Of a stretch of 64,000 nucleotides of DNA, positions 53,091 to 61,618 are shown in pieces (the first letter of the stretch is position 1; each line of letters starts with the position of its first letter). Origin of the DNA: a bacterium (GTDB taxonomy: Bacteria; Vulcanimicrobiota; Vulcanimicrobiia; Vulcanimicrobiales; SCRA01); contig SCRA01000038.1 in the NCBI GenBank assembly GCA_004297985.1, forward strand, positions 1 through 64,000, read 5' to 3'. The notes beneath the pieces are model-generated. The model was given only the letters and a program-made list of their open reading frames with translations, did no database searches and was not told the DNA's origin. A program made the translations under genes and the position numbers.

Positions 53091-53789
53091 CCGGTCGAAG
53101 GTCTCGGCGGCGGCGGTGTACTCATCTTCCGAGAGCAGCGCCTGCTCGTGCGCGGTGCGCCTGGAAAGCATCTCGAGCTGGAAGGTCAATGCGATTGCCA
53201 GTGGGCGCGGCTCCCCGAGCGCTATGGCGTAGCCGCTCTCGCGCAGCGCTGCGATGTATGCGGAGAAGGCCCCGATGCGCGCGCGGCGCCGCGTCCTGCG
53301 CAGCGAGGCCAGGGCCAGCTCGGCCCAGGTGCGCATCAGCCCCGCCGGTGCCACCGGGCGTCGCATCAGGTCCACTACCCATGCGCGCAGCCGCGTACGC
53401 TCCTGGTCGACGGTAGGCGCGATTGCCGTCAACTCGACCAAGCGCGCGTCCAGCATCTCGTTCGCCCGGCGCGTGCAGTACTCGAGCAGTTCTCGGCGAT
53501 CGTGAAAGTAGCGATAGAACGTCCCGTGCGCCACACCGGCCTCCGCAGCGATGGCACCTGCCGTGAGCTCGCCCCAGGGCATGCGGTCGATCAACCGGAG
53601 AAAGGCATCGATGAGCAGATTGCGCGTCTGCACCGCCGGCCGGCGCCGCTTGACGACCGGTGCCTCATCACCTGCCTTTCCGGCGTAGGTCCAACGGTTA
53701 CGCACGCGTCCCGTTTCTGGGTCGCGATAGCTCTCGACGCGGTAGCGATACTCGCGCCCGCCGATCTTTTTCAATACGTCGTAGGCCAA
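53067..53789 (-). CDS. TetR-family regulator with N-terminal extension
   Basis: The 240 residues contain a TetR HTH at about 52-98 (NLLIDAFLRLIDRMPWGELTAGAIAAEAGVAHGTFYRYFHDRRELLEY) and a C-terminal ligand domain. The first 45 residues are unusual: they read GREYRYRVESYRDPETGRVRNRW, resembling the N-terminal segment of some IS1634-type transposases. It diverges from an efflux pump 23 bp away, so it likely represses that gene and itself. Confidence 0.88.
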   Translation of the reverse strand: MAYDVLKKIGGREYRYRVESYRDPETGRVRNRWTYAGKAGDEAPVVKRRRPAVQTRNLLIDAFLRLIDRMPWGELTAGAIAAEAGVAHGTFYRYFHDRRELLEYCTRRANEMLDARLVELTAIAPTVDQERTRLRAWVVDLMRRPVAPAGLMRTWAELALASLRRTRRRARIGAFSAYIAALRESGYAIALGEPRPLAIALTFQLEMLSRRTAHEQALLSEDEYTAAAETFDRLLFWRPP

Positions 53790-53798
53790 CGTGGTATT

Positions 53799-53814
53799 AT
53801 GATACGACTGTCAT
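53799..53814. promoter_or_regulatory. Candidate TetR operator between regulator and pump
   Basis: ATGATA (53799-53804), CGAC, TGTCAT (53809-53814). The half-sites match at 5 of 6 positions as an inverted repeat. The site lies between the tetR start codon and the pump gene and touches the pump's ATG (53813). TATGAT at 53798-53803 could be a -10 element for a downstream GTG start (53846). Confidence 0.5.
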
Positions 53815-55396
53815 GGAACATTTACCTACTACGGGACACCGGACCGTGAGACTGTCTCGAAACGGGGTAACGGCCGCTCCGCCGGCGGCGCACACGCCCT
53901 ACCTCATCATCGTGGTGGTGATGTTGGGAAACTTCATGGGGCCGCTCTACTCCAGCAGCGCCAACGTGGCACTCCCCAACCTCATCGCTTCGTTCGGCGC
54001 CAACGTCGATACCATGGAGTGGGTCATCACCGGCTACATGCTGGGCTATTCCATCGCGATGCCGCTTGCAGGCTGGCTGGCCGACACGTATGGGCGCCGG
54101 CGCATCTATCTCTTGGGTCTGGCGATCTTCGCGGCGGCTTCCGTCTGTGCGTCGTTAGCGTGGAGCTCGTCAAGCCTGATTGGCTTTCGCATCGCGCAGG
54201 CGATCGGCGGCGGCATCATCTCGCCGACCGGCATGGCCATCATCATGGACGTGGTCCCGCTCGCGCAACGCGGCAAGGCGCTAGGCCTCTGGGGCATGGG
54301 CATGATGCTCGCGCCCGCGTTCGCGCCATGGATCAGCGGGCTCATCCTCGATAACACGGGCGATTGGCGCCCGATCTTCTTGATGGGCGTACCGATCGGC
54401 CTCGCGGGCCTGGTGATGTCGTACGTCTTTCTGCCCAAAAGCGAGGACAGCCGCCACACGCGCGCGGCGTTCGATCTCTTCGGCTTCGCATCGCTCACCG
54501 GCGCGCTGGCGCTCTTCCTGGTGCCGCTTACCCAGGGTAACCGCATCGGCTGGGACGATAGCTCGATCCGTAGCTCCTTCGTTTGCTCGGCTGTTCTCTT
54601 CGCCGCGTTCTTGTGGTGGGAGCTGCGCAGCGAGGAGCCGATGATCGATCTTGGGCTCTTCCGCGATCGCGCGTTCGCCGTAGCGATCGCGCTGCGCGGC
54701 GTGCTCGGTATGGGGTACTATTTCGCGATCTTTCTTTTGCCGCTCTTCACGCAGGACGTCTTGCAATGGGATGCCACGGAGTCCGGGCTCGTGCTGATTC
54801 CCGGCGGCGTGGCAATGGCCTTCCTCATGCCTGTGTCCGGAACGCTAGCCGATCGCATCGGCCCGCGTCCACTGGTCGTCACCGGCATGGCGATTGCCGC
54901 CTTGGGTACCTATCTCTTCGCCACCATCGATACCACCTGGGGGCCTAACGCGATCGCGCTCGATAACTTGGTGCGAACGGCCGCGCTCGGCCTCATGTTC
55001 ACACCGCTAACCATCGCGGCGCTCACGAACGTGCCGAGGTCGCGCACCGGGCGGGCCTCGGGCGTGCTCAATACCATCTGGCAGGTCGGCGGAAGTCTGG
55101 GCATCGCGGTCAGCTCGACGTTCCTCACCGCACGCACAGCGGCACATTACAATGCGCTGCGCGAAACCCTCGTGCTGTCACGGGTACCGATTCGCGAGAT
55201 GCTGCACCACGTTACGCACCTTGCCGCGGCGAACGGCATGCCGGCGCGCGCCGCCTACGCGATGGTCTATCAGCTTTACGTGGGAGTTGCCGCCGTGCGC
55301 GCCTACGGAGACACGTTCATGTTGGGAGCCATCATTACGGCAGCAAGCGTGCCCATCGCGTTCCTGCTGGCCGGCAAGCACCGCGCGACGCGTTAG
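53813..55396 (+). CDS. MFS drug-efflux transporter (EmrB/QacA, DHA2 type)
   Basis: The 527-residue, 14-helix transporter has the A motif GWLADTYGRRRIYLLG, the C motif SPTGMAIIMDVVPLAQRGKALGLWGMGMMLAPAFAP (residues about 139-174) and the DHA2-type first helix MGPLYSSSANVALPNLIASF. ATG 53813 is the longest clear start; GTG 53846 would give a normal N-terminus too and allow a leader. It is divergent from TetR. No EmrA-type fusion protein is adjacent. Confidence 0.92.
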   Translation: MEHLPTTGHRTVRLSRNGVTAAPPAAHTPYLIIVVVMLGNFMGPLYSSSANVALPNLIASFGANVDTMEWVITGYMLGYSIAMPLAGWLADTYGRRRIYLLGLAIFAAASVCASLAWSSSSLIGFRIAQAIGGGIISPTGMAIIMDVVPLAQRGKALGLWGMGMMLAPAFAPWISGLILDNTGDWRPIFLMGVPIGLAGLVMSYVFLPKSEDSRHTRAAFDLFGFASLTGALALFLVPLTQGNRIGWDDSSIRSSFVCSAVLFAAFLWWELRSEEPMIDLGLFRDRAFAVAIALRGVLGMGYYFAIFLLPLFTQDVLQWDATESGLVLIPGGVAMAFLMPVSGTLADRIGPRPLVVTGMAIAALGTYLFATIDTTWGPNAIALDNLVRTAALGLMFTPLTIAALTNVPRSRTGRASGVLNTIWQVGGSLGIAVSSTFLTARTAAHYNALRETLVLSRVPIREMLHHVTHLAAANGMPARAAYAMVYQLYVGVAAVRAYGDTFMLGAIITAASVPIAFLLAGKHRATR

Positions 55397-56841
55397 GGAG
55401 CCGGCGTGACCACGAGCTTGCGCACGACGCTGGCCTGCGAGACGCCGCTGGTGATCGAGGCCACCACGTAGAAAGCCGACGGTGCGTTCACGGCCGGTGC
55501 CGTGAGCGTGATCCCGCGCTCCTGACCCGAAACGTCACCCTGTTCGATGACCTGCCCCCTGGCGTCGGTGAGCGTGACCAACGCATCGCTATGCGGGCCC
55601 GTGATGCGCACGTGCACGCTCTGCCCCGCCACGACGCTGCTCTGCGAGAGCTCGATACCGGCGGACATCGTCTGGCGTGGTGGTGCCGCCTCGCCCGTGG
55701 TTGGAGACTGCGCCGGCGTGCTCTGGGCAATGGTCGCAGCGGGGTGTGCCGCGTTATTAGGCTCGACGACGATGCCCACGCTCGACATCGCGCGCTGCGG
55801 CCCGCGCTCAACCTGGAGCACGACGCGCATCTCCCGCCCGGCGGCCGCCGCCGGTATGCGCAAAAGGCTCGTGCCGTCGGAGGAGTAGGGGGCGCTCGCC
55901 CAGGCCTTGCCGCTGAGATCGAGCAGCCAGATCTTTCCGCTCGTTGCGTCCGCCACGTAGTTGACGTGCACGTCGCGCCCGGCCTGCGCGGGCGCCGGCG
56001 TTACGTTGAGCTCGCCGATCAGGGTCGCGTCATCCGGCGATGAGATGCCGGGCTTCGCAAGCGTGTTTGCCTGCTGCGGAGGAGCGAGCATGGCGACGGA
56101 TGCGGTCCGGACGTCGGTACCGAGGGGGCCGACAGCGCGCAGCCGCAGCCGATAGCTCCCGTGCGCGCCGTCATTCGGGAGTGCGATGCGCAAGATGCCG
56201 ACGCGCGCTTCGACGGTATCGGCGGCGATCGTGCGGCCGTCGTCCGTGGCCAGGTCGTACTGCAGTGATCCGACCCCGCCGAAGGCATAGGGTACCTCGA
56301 GCGGCGTGCCCGCGACGACGCTGGTTGGCGGCTCGAAGACGGTGAGGCGAGGGATCGACGCGATGACCGCTGCGCCGGCGGCTGCGAGGAGGAGCAGCAG
56401 CGAGAGCCCCCAGCCGAGCAGTGCGAGGACATGCGGCGCACGTTTGGCGGGCGCGGGAGCCTCGACGCGCAGCGCCGCTCCGCGGCCGGCGACGTCGACC
56501 ACGAAACGGCTCAGCGCGTCGGGGTGGTCGGTACGCACGAAGACGAAGGTATCCATGACGCCGTTAGGCGCGGCCACCAACGGCATCGGGTACACCTCTA
56601 CCGGAACCTCACCGCCGCGGATCTCGAAACAGCGGCAGAGGACCGTCTCGCTCGTTCCATTGACGACGCGCAGCGCGTAGGCGGCCACGCCCTTGTGCCG
56701 ATCGTGCCACGCCAATGCCACGAAGGCGAAGACGCCCTGGTCGGCGAGTCGTATGCCGCCATGCGCCGAAAACGGTGCCCCGTTGGGCTGGAGCGCCTCC
56801 GGACCGGGGAGAGGAACGAGTGTGCCCCCATGAACGCTCAT
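55393..56841 (-). CDS. Membrane-anchored protein with Ig-like repeats, unknown function
   Basis: A 482-residue protein. The first 130 residues are a cytoplasmic beta-rich domain (FAFVALAWHDRHKGVAAYALRVV). A single membrane helix follows (HVLALLGWGLSLLLLLAAAGAAVIASIPRL, residues about 135-165). Then about 300 extracytoplasmic residues form three or more Ig-like beta domains (VVAGTPLEVPYAFGGVG, VTPAPAQAGRDVHVNYVA, SVVAGQSVHVRITGPHSDALVTLTD). It overlaps the MFS gene by 4 bp at its 3' end. I cannot assign a function. Confidence 0.65.
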   Translation of the reverse strand: MSVHGGTLVPLPGPEALQPNGAPFSAHGGIRLADQGVFAFVALAWHDRHKGVAAYALRVVNGTSETVLCRCFEIRGGEVPVEVYPMPLVAAPNGVMDTFVFVRTDHPDALSRFVVDVAGRGAALRVEAPAPAKRAPHVLALLGWGLSLLLLLAAAGAAVIASIPRLTVFEPPTSVVAGTPLEVPYAFGGVGSLQYDLATDDGRTIAADTVEARVGILRIALPNDGAHGSYRLRLRAVGPLGTDVRTASVAMLAPPQQANTLAKPGISSPDDATLIGELNVTPAPAQAGRDVHVNYVADATSGKIWLLDLSGKAWASAPYSSDGTSLLRIPAAAAGREMRVVLQVERGPQRAMSSVGIVVEPNNAAHPAATIAQSTPAQSPTTGEAAPPRQTMSAGIELSQSSVVAGQSVHVRITGPHSDALVTLTDARGQVIEQGDVSGQERGITLTAPAVNAPSAFYVVASITSGVSQASVVRKLVVTPAP

Positions 56842-56917
56842 CGCGTGCGGGCCGGCTCAGAAGGCGGCGTACCTGAAGCCATATCTTGCTCCCATCACCT
56901 TAGCGGTACTATCGCGA

Positions 56918-57382
56918 CTACTGCGAGATGATCATTTGGGACGTGCTCGTCAGGTTCAAGGTCGTGGAGGGAAGATACGGCGTCAAGAACTGGAACGGGT
57001 ACTGCACTTGTACCGTTACCAGGCAGCCTGCACCCTGATAGGGCGCGCTCGCGCAGCTTGCGGTGCCTGACCACGTGGTGGCCACGGTCATCGCGTTTTG
57101 ATCGATTCCTGGCGAGACGCTCCGAAGGTAGGTCTGAATGTCGGACGGCGCCGCCGGGCATCCGGGCGCCCCGCACGACGAGCCCCGCACGATCGCGTAC
57201 CGCGTTCCTAAACGCGCGGCGTTCGTTACGAGGTGGTAGGTGTAGAGGGCGCGGCCGCATTCGATGATTCCGAACACTATTGGCAGCGCGACCGCCATGA
57301 CGATTGCGAATTCGACCGTGCTGCTGCCCCGCTGGCTTCTCCGCGAGGAACGGGCCTCATTGGGCGACTTGCATGATTGCAT
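56918..57382 (-). CDS. TadE-like pseudopilin
   Basis: A 154-residue membrane-anchored protein of the tight-adherence system. It has the pseudopilin motif G-SSTVEFA (RGSSTVEFAIVMAVALPIVF), with Glu at position +5 after the Gly as required by the prepilin peptidase. A C-terminal beta domain with paired cysteines follows. ATG 57382 is preferred; AGGG lies about 9 bases upstream, and GTG 57388 is the alternative. It overlaps the next tadE-like gene by 26 bp. Confidence 0.82.
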   Translation of the reverse strand: MQSCKSPNEARSSRRSQRGSSTVEFAIVMAVALPIVFGIIECGRALYTYHLVTNAARLGTRYAIVRGSSCGAPGCPAAPSDIQTYLRSVSPGIDQNAMTVATTWSGTASCASAPYQGAGCLVTVQVQYPFQFLTPYLPSTTLNLTSTSQMIISQ

Positions 57383-57791
57383 TGTCACTTACCCTGACAG
57401 ACGTAGGAAGACCGGGGTAATGGAACAGCGACTGGAAGGTCCCCGTCGTGGTGACCTGCACGTAGACGATCCGCCGGCCCACCGGTGGCACCGCGCACGA
57501 GGGCGTACACCAGTACGAGGCCTGTGCGGTCATCCCGGCAAGGCCCTGAGCATCGCTCAGTGCCGCATTCTGCATCCCGACGGTGTCCGAAGCCGTGCCG
57601 ATGGTCTGCGCACCGTATTGGACGCCTGCCCGTGCGGCATTTGTAACGACGTCGGCGATCTGCATGTAGCGCCCGAAATCGATCACCCCTAACAGCAGCA
57701 GCGCGAGCAATGGAGCTACGATCGCAAACTCGACGAGGCTGGCCCCCGTCTCCGAGCGGCAAAAGTCGGCAAGAATCGTTGCGCGTTGCAC
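57357..57791 (-). CDS. TadE/TadF-like pseudopilin
   Basis: A 144-residue pseudopilin with the motif G-ASLVEFA (ETGASLVEFAIVAPLLALLLLGVIDFGRYMQI). GTG 57791 is chosen, with GGAG 10 bases upstream, because a longer frame would start inside the preceding gene. TadE and TadF are minor pilins or assembly factors of Flp pili. It sits between two other tad genes on the minus strand. Confidence 0.8.
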   Translation of the reverse strand: MQRATILADFCRSETGASLVEFAIVAPLLALLLLGVIDFGRYMQIADVVTNAARAGVQYGAQTIGTASDTVGMQNAALSDAQGLAGMTAQASYWCTPSCAVPPVGRRIVYVQVTTTGTFQSLFHYPGLPTSVRVSDNAIMQVAQ

Positions 57792-57798
57792 GTGTCGT

Positions 57799-58947
57799 CT
57801 ACTCCGCAAGTACCGGTGGGAACAGGGCAGAGTCGGCACTCGTCGCAGCGGGTATCGTCAGCCCGCCCGTATTGCTCTCCATTTCGCGTGTCACCAGTTT
57901 GAAGTACTCGCGGCTCGAGGCATTGATATTGACCTTGGCATTCGGGAAATACAGCATGCCGCCCAACGTCAAACTCGATGCGTTGACGTTGACCGGCTGC
58001 GTCGTCGCCGCGTCGTAGAACAGCATTCCGGCATAGGGCCCGGAGGTCGGGGCCGTAAGGTCCATGGTGGCGCCATTGGCCATGAGACGTCCCGTGACAT
58101 AGATCGTCACGCCGCTGCCGGTGAGGGTCATGCCGGTTTCGCTGAAGTTTCCATCGATGACGTACAGGCCCGGGCTGAACATCATCGGTCCGGATGCGTT
58201 GATTCCGCTGTAGCATCCGGGTATGACCTGCGTGCCCGTCAGTGCCGGGGCGCCTGGGCACCGCGGCGGGGGGTTATTGGTCAAGTTGCGGCAGGAGGTG
58301 ATCGTGAGGCACGGATCGGTCGGCGGGATTGGAGAATTCTGCTGCGGCGTCGCCAACGTGAATGTACCGCCTATGACAGAGCCCGTTGCCACGATCGAAG
58401 ACATCGTCACGGTCGAGTTATTGAAATGCGCATCACCGTTTACGGTAATGCCGCACGTGGGCGCATCGATGTTTTGGCTGTTCATGATGACGTGGCCATT
58501 GAGAATATAGATGCAAGGTCCGCCGGCGTACCCGTGCGCGAGCGCCACGGCCCGCGTGGTGACCCAGTTTACCGATCTGCCGAAAATGGCCGAGAAGAAG
58601 GCCGGGTGAGATGCCTTGACCAGAACCTCGACCGAACCCGCGTTCCCGGCGTACGAACCCGTCGTGGACGGCGTGTTGACCGTCACGATGGTATTCACGC
58701 CGTCGTTCGTGAAATTATTCTTGGCTGCATCGGCCTGGGCGGCTGTCGTGACGTTCGTCGTGTTGCCGTCGTAGGCAAGCTGCGAGGCGCCGGCAAAGGC
58801 TGCGGCGTCGGCCGCGGTCTGCTGGATTCGCTGGTCGTAGCGCAGGTAGCCCGCGTCGACGGCCAACGCGGCGACCCCGAGGAGAACTGCGATGATGATC
58901 GCCACAAAGGGCAGAACCTGGCCGGCCTCTCTTACACGTCGCGTCAT
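57799..58947 (-). CDS. TadG-like pilus assembly protein
   Basis: A 382-residue protein with the TadG-type N-terminus (GQVLPFVAIIIAVLLGVAALAVDAGYLRYDQRIQQTAADAAAFAGASQL, residues about 9-58). This is a membrane helix followed by a helix that becomes periplasmic. A long extracytoplasmic domain follows, rich in Asn/Thr/Gly with several cysteines and repeated beta turns. ATG 58947 is used, with AAGGGAAG about 7 bases upstream. TadG is a minor component that supports Flp pilus assembly. Confidence 0.82.
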   Translation of the reverse strand: MTRRVREAGQVLPFVAIIIAVLLGVAALAVDAGYLRYDQRIQQTAADAAAFAGASQLAYDGNTTNVTTAAQADAAKNNFTNDGVNTIVTVNTPSTTGSYAGNAGSVEVLVKASHPAFFSAIFGRSVNWVTTRAVALAHGYAGGPCIYILNGHVIMNSQNIDAPTCGITVNGDAHFNNSTVTMSSIVATGSVIGGTFTLATPQQNSPIPPTDPCLTITSCRNLTNNPPPRCPGAPALTGTQVIPGCYSGINASGPMMFSPGLYVIDGNFSETGMTLTGSGVTIYVTGRLMANGATMDLTAPTSGPYAGMLFYDAATTQPVNVNASSLTLGGMLYFPNAKVNINASSREYFKLVTREMESNTGGLTIPAATSADSALFPPVLAE

Positions 58948-58995
58948 GGCAATACGCTTCCCTTGTTCAATCGAGCTGAGAACGACATTCCTCAC

Positions 58996-60429
58996 TTACC
59001 GGGTGACGATCTCCGGCGTCATCACGAAGACGACATCGCTTTGATTGTTCTGATAGTTCGTGGACCGGAAGAGCTTGCCCAGGATGGGAATGTCGCCGAG
59101 GATGGGGACCTTCTGTAGATTGCGCTGCTCGACGTGGCGCAGCATCCCGCCCATGATGATCGACTCGCCCGACTGCGTGATGATGTCCGTCGAGAGGCGG
59201 CTGGTCTTGAGCGCCGGGATGAGAAAGCCGTTGATCTGGACGGCGTCTTGGAAGTCGAGGTCGGAGACCTCCGGCGCGATCTTCGTCTCCACGCTGCCGT
59301 CGCCCAGCAGGGTCGGCGTGATGTTGAGCTGCACGCCGAATTGCTTGTAGATGATGCTCACTTGGCCCAGGCCGGTAGCGTACGGAATCGGAATCTCTCC
59401 GCCTACGAGAAACGTGGCCGGCGACCCGGGCATGGTGACCAGATCCGGCGCGGAGAGCATCCGGGCGTGCCCCTCCTGCATGAGCAGGTCGATCGTGGGT
59501 GCGAGCCGGGTCGTACGGAAGAACGGGCCGACAGTAAAGGGCTTGCCGTCGCCGCGTCCCTCTTCGATAATCGGGAAGAACGGTGGTCCCAGAACGATCT
59601 CATTGGGGTTGTTAGGGTTGGGCGTACCCGACTGGAAGCGCAGGCCGAGCTGACTGGAGGCCGTGCGGTCGATCTCGAGGATGTAGACTTTGACGTCGAC
59701 TTGGCTCGTGGTATCCGTGCTGATGCGGTCGATCAGTTTGCCGTCGGCTGCCAAGTAGGGCCCGGCCAGTCCGCGCGTGCGCTCGAGGATCCCCTGTTCG
59801 GTGACCGCGTCGTGCACGTGGCCGCTCACGATGACGTTACCCTTGCCGTCGAGATCGAGCCGCACGTCGTCTGCACCCGGAACGCTGCTGAGCTGTTTCT
59901 GGAGGTCGCCGATCGGATGCGCAACGGTCACGGCATTGACGATCGTGTACTTCTGCGCTTTCGCCAGCGCATCGAAGCGTGAGAGAATATCGCTCAAGAG
60001 CTGGAAGTGCGCGCCGTCTGCGACGGTGCCTTTGACGACCACCGCGTCGTCGAAGTTCACGACCTGCACGCCGGAATCGGCAATGGACGTACGCAGCATC
60101 TGCGCGATGTCGTCGAGCTGCTGCTGAGTTACGGTGATGTCGTAGACCGAGCGTTTGTCCCCGGCCCAGACGTAGAGCGTCGTGTGACCGGGCGACTTGC
60201 CGTTCACGACGACCTGAGATCCCGCCACGGGAACCACGCCTGCGATGCGCCCGTCGCCGACGGCAACGCGTGAGACGCCTTGCGCCGCGAGAACCACGGA
60301 GTGCCCACTTTGCAGAGAGAGCATCGTGATGCTCTGCGCGTTGGCCGGTGAGCTCGAGGCGATGATGACAGCGAATGCGCCGGCAACGAGGCCGCCGATT
60401 GCGCGAGAGAGAGCTGAATGTGTAGGCAA
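58996..60429 (-). CDS. cpaC: Tad secretin (CpaC/RcpA)
   Basis: Outer-membrane secretin of the Tad pilus. The 477 residues have a signal peptide (ending SSPANAQ), a BON-like/N-domain region (VQVVNFDDAVVVKGTVADGAHF) and a C-terminal secretin core. The core has PTIDLLMQEGHARMLSAPDLVTMPGSPATFLVGGEIPIP, residues about 310-348, then SGESIIMGGMLRHVEQ and VPILGDIPILGKLFRS, the secretin signature. TTG 60429 is the start, with GGGAGG 8 bases upstream. First gene of the minus-strand tad operon. Confidence 0.92.
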   Translation of the reverse strand: MPTHSALSRAIGGLVAGAFAVIIASSSPANAQSITMLSLQSGHSVVLAAQGVSRVAVGDGRIAGVVPVAGSQVVVNGKSPGHTTLYVWAGDKRSVYDITVTQQQLDDIAQMLRTSIADSGVQVVNFDDAVVVKGTVADGAHFQLLSDILSRFDALAKAQKYTIVNAVTVAHPIGDLQKQLSSVPGADDVRLDLDGKGNVIVSGHVHDAVTEQGILERTRGLAGPYLAADGKLIDRISTDTTSQVDVKVYILEIDRTASSQLGLRFQSGTPNPNNPNEIVLGPPFFPIIEEGRGDGKPFTVGPFFRTTRLAPTIDLLMQEGHARMLSAPDLVTMPGSPATFLVGGEIPIPYATGLGQVSIIYKQFGVQLNITPTLLGDGSVETKIAPEVSDLDFQDAVQINGFLIPALKTSRLSTDIITQSGESIIMGGMLRHVEQRNLQKVPILGDIPILGKLFRSTNYQNNQSDVVFVMTPEIVTR

Positions 60430-60449
60430 AGTCGTGACCTCCCGCGGTC

Positions 60450-60455
60450 ATTATG
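60450..60455 (-). promoter_or_regulatory. -10 element of the secretin promoter
   Basis: CATAAT on the minus strand, about 20 nt before the Shine-Dalgarno. No recognisable -35 is present at 16-18 bases; that region is occupied by the 8-bp repeats at 60462-60485. This fits a promoter that needs an activator. Confidence 0.5.
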
Positions 60456-60461
60456 CCACGC

Positions 60462-60485
60462 TTTTACGCGTTTACGCGTTAACGC
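60462..60485. repeat. Three 8-bp tandem repeats in the divergent tad promoter region
   Basis: TTTTACGC, GTTTACGC and GTTAACGC follow each other head to tail (60462-60469, 60470-60477, 60478-60485). The consensus is GTTTACGC. They cover the -35 region of the secretin operon and lie upstream of the plus-strand genes, so a DNA-binding regulator is the likely user. Confidence 0.7.
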
Positions 60486-60531
60486 AACGTCCACGCCGGC
60501 TAAAACTTTGCGCGCGCATCCCTCGCGGCTC

Positions 60532-60560
60532 TTGCATCTGCAGTATTGCGGTGACATGAT
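60532..60560 (+). promoter_or_regulatory. Sigma-70-type promoter for the plus-strand tad operon
   Basis: TTGCAT (60532-60537), a 17-base spacer, then CATGAT (60555-60560). Transcription would start near 60567, about 20 nt before the secreted-protein gene and upstream of the flp pilins. Confidence 0.5.
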
Positions 60561-60589
60561 GCACGCAACCGTCACGCGGAGGATGGATG

Positions 60590-61315
60590 ATGCGAAAGTT
60601 GGTCTGGCCGGTTGGTATCGCGGTTGCGCTGCTCGTCATGCCGTTCGCGGCATCGAGCGCGCAGGGAGATCTTCCGCTTGCGCGCGTAGCGCATCAATCT
60701 GGAATGAGCTACGCGTGGTTGGGCGTGGAGCGCGCGGTTTCGCTGACACGCAAAGGCCTCGTGATCGTCGTCCGCCCGGGTGCGAACGAGTACGAAGTCA
60801 ACGACCGCGTCGAGGTGGCGGCACAGGCGCCGCGCTACGCCGCGGGCGATCTCTATGTATCGCCGGTGTTAGCGAAGCGGATCGAAACGCTTGCTCGTTC
60901 GGCCGCGAAGTTCGCCGCATCGGCGCCTAGGGTTCGTGAAGCGGGCGCTGCCATGCCGCGGACGGGTCCGCTGAGCGGTCAGCTCGCCATCGAGGCACAG
61001 CCTCTCGCGGGGCGGGAGGCCATCGTGGTCAACGGTCAGGCACCGCAAGGGGCTCCCGTGACGATCACGCTGTTCGGCACCCTCTCGTCGGACCTTCCCA
61101 CCGTGGTGCTCAGCCGCCACGATGTGCAGGCGGACGTGAACGGGAGATTCCAAGCGGTCATCCCGATCGCCAGCGACTACGTGCGGGGCAGCATCCTGCA
61201 CGTGGTGGCGACGTCGGCTCCCGGGGTGAGCCCCGCGTCGGCGCAGTTGATCGTCGGCCCACCGAACCCGCAGGTCTCGGTTCCGGCCGAGCAAGCCTCA
61301 CATGAGGTATGGTAA
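60590..61315 (+). CDS. Secreted protein with copper-amine-oxidase-N-like domain, tad locus
   Basis: A 241-residue protein with a signal peptide (MRKLVWPVGIAVALLVMPFAASSAQG). One copper-amine-oxidase-N-like repeat follows (residues about 40-100; VERAVSLTRKGLVIVVRPGANEYEVNDRVEVAAQAPRYAAGDLYVS). An Ig-like C-terminal domain comes next (EAIVVNGQAPQGAPVTITL). ATG 60590 is preferred because GGAGG lies 7 bases upstream; ATG 60587 is the alternative. It begins the plus-strand tad operon and may be a pilus-associated surface protein, by position only. Confidence 0.65.
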   Translation: MRKLVWPVGIAVALLVMPFAASSAQGDLPLARVAHQSGMSYAWLGVERAVSLTRKGLVIVVRPGANEYEVNDRVEVAAQAPRYAAGDLYVSPVLAKRIETLARSAAKFAASAPRVREAGAAMPRTGPLSGQLAIEAQPLAGREAIVVNGQAPQGAPVTITLFGTLSSDLPTVVLSRHDVQADVNGRFQAVIPIASDYVRGSILHVVATSAPGVSPASAQLIVGPPNPQVSVPAEQASHEVW

Positions 61316-61358
61316 CCACCTTCTCACACACCCGCTCAATGATAGAGAGGAACTCAAA

Positions 61359-61520
61359 ATGCTCAATCACGTTACGGCTCTGCTGCGCGATGACGAAGGC
61401 GTCACCATGGTGGAGTACGGCCTGATGCTGGCCCTGGTCGCGGTCGTTGCGATCACAGCCGTTAAGCTCCTCGGCACGAATGTGTCGACGCTGTTCAACA
61501 CCATCGCCACGGACGTCTAG
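61359..61520 (+). CDS. flp: Flp pilin 1
   Basis: Major tight-adherence pilin, 53 residues. The short prepilin leader ends in Gly14, and the mature part begins VTMVEYGLMLALVAVV, with the Flp-defining Glu-Tyr pair at +5/+6. AGAGAGG precedes ATG 61359. A second pilin of identical length and leader lies 98 bp downstream, separated by a strong hairpin. Confidence 0.93.
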   Translation: MLNHVTALLRDDEGVTMVEYGLMLALVAVVAITAVKLLGTNVSTLFNTIATDV

Positions 61521-61564
61521 GTCCGGCGGCGCGAGCCGTGCACCTCAGAAGAGAAGCACCCGAA

Positions 61565-61598
61565 GCCCGCTCGCGAGGCAGGCGCCCCGCGAGCGGGC
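61565..61598 (+). promoter_or_regulatory. 11-bp-stem hairpin between the two pilin genes
   Basis: GCCCGCTCGCG (61565-61575) pairs perfectly with CGCGAGCGGGC (61588-61598) around a 12-nt loop. No T-run follows, so it is more likely an mRNA-stabilising or processing hairpin that protects the upstream pilin message than a terminator. Confidence 0.7.
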
Positions 61599-61618
61599 CC
61601 GTCCCAGAGGAGAATGAC

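Noticed and set aside
60462-60485. Tandem octamers as a CRISPR remnant
   Set aside because: The units are only 8 bp, have no spacers and no cas genes are near.
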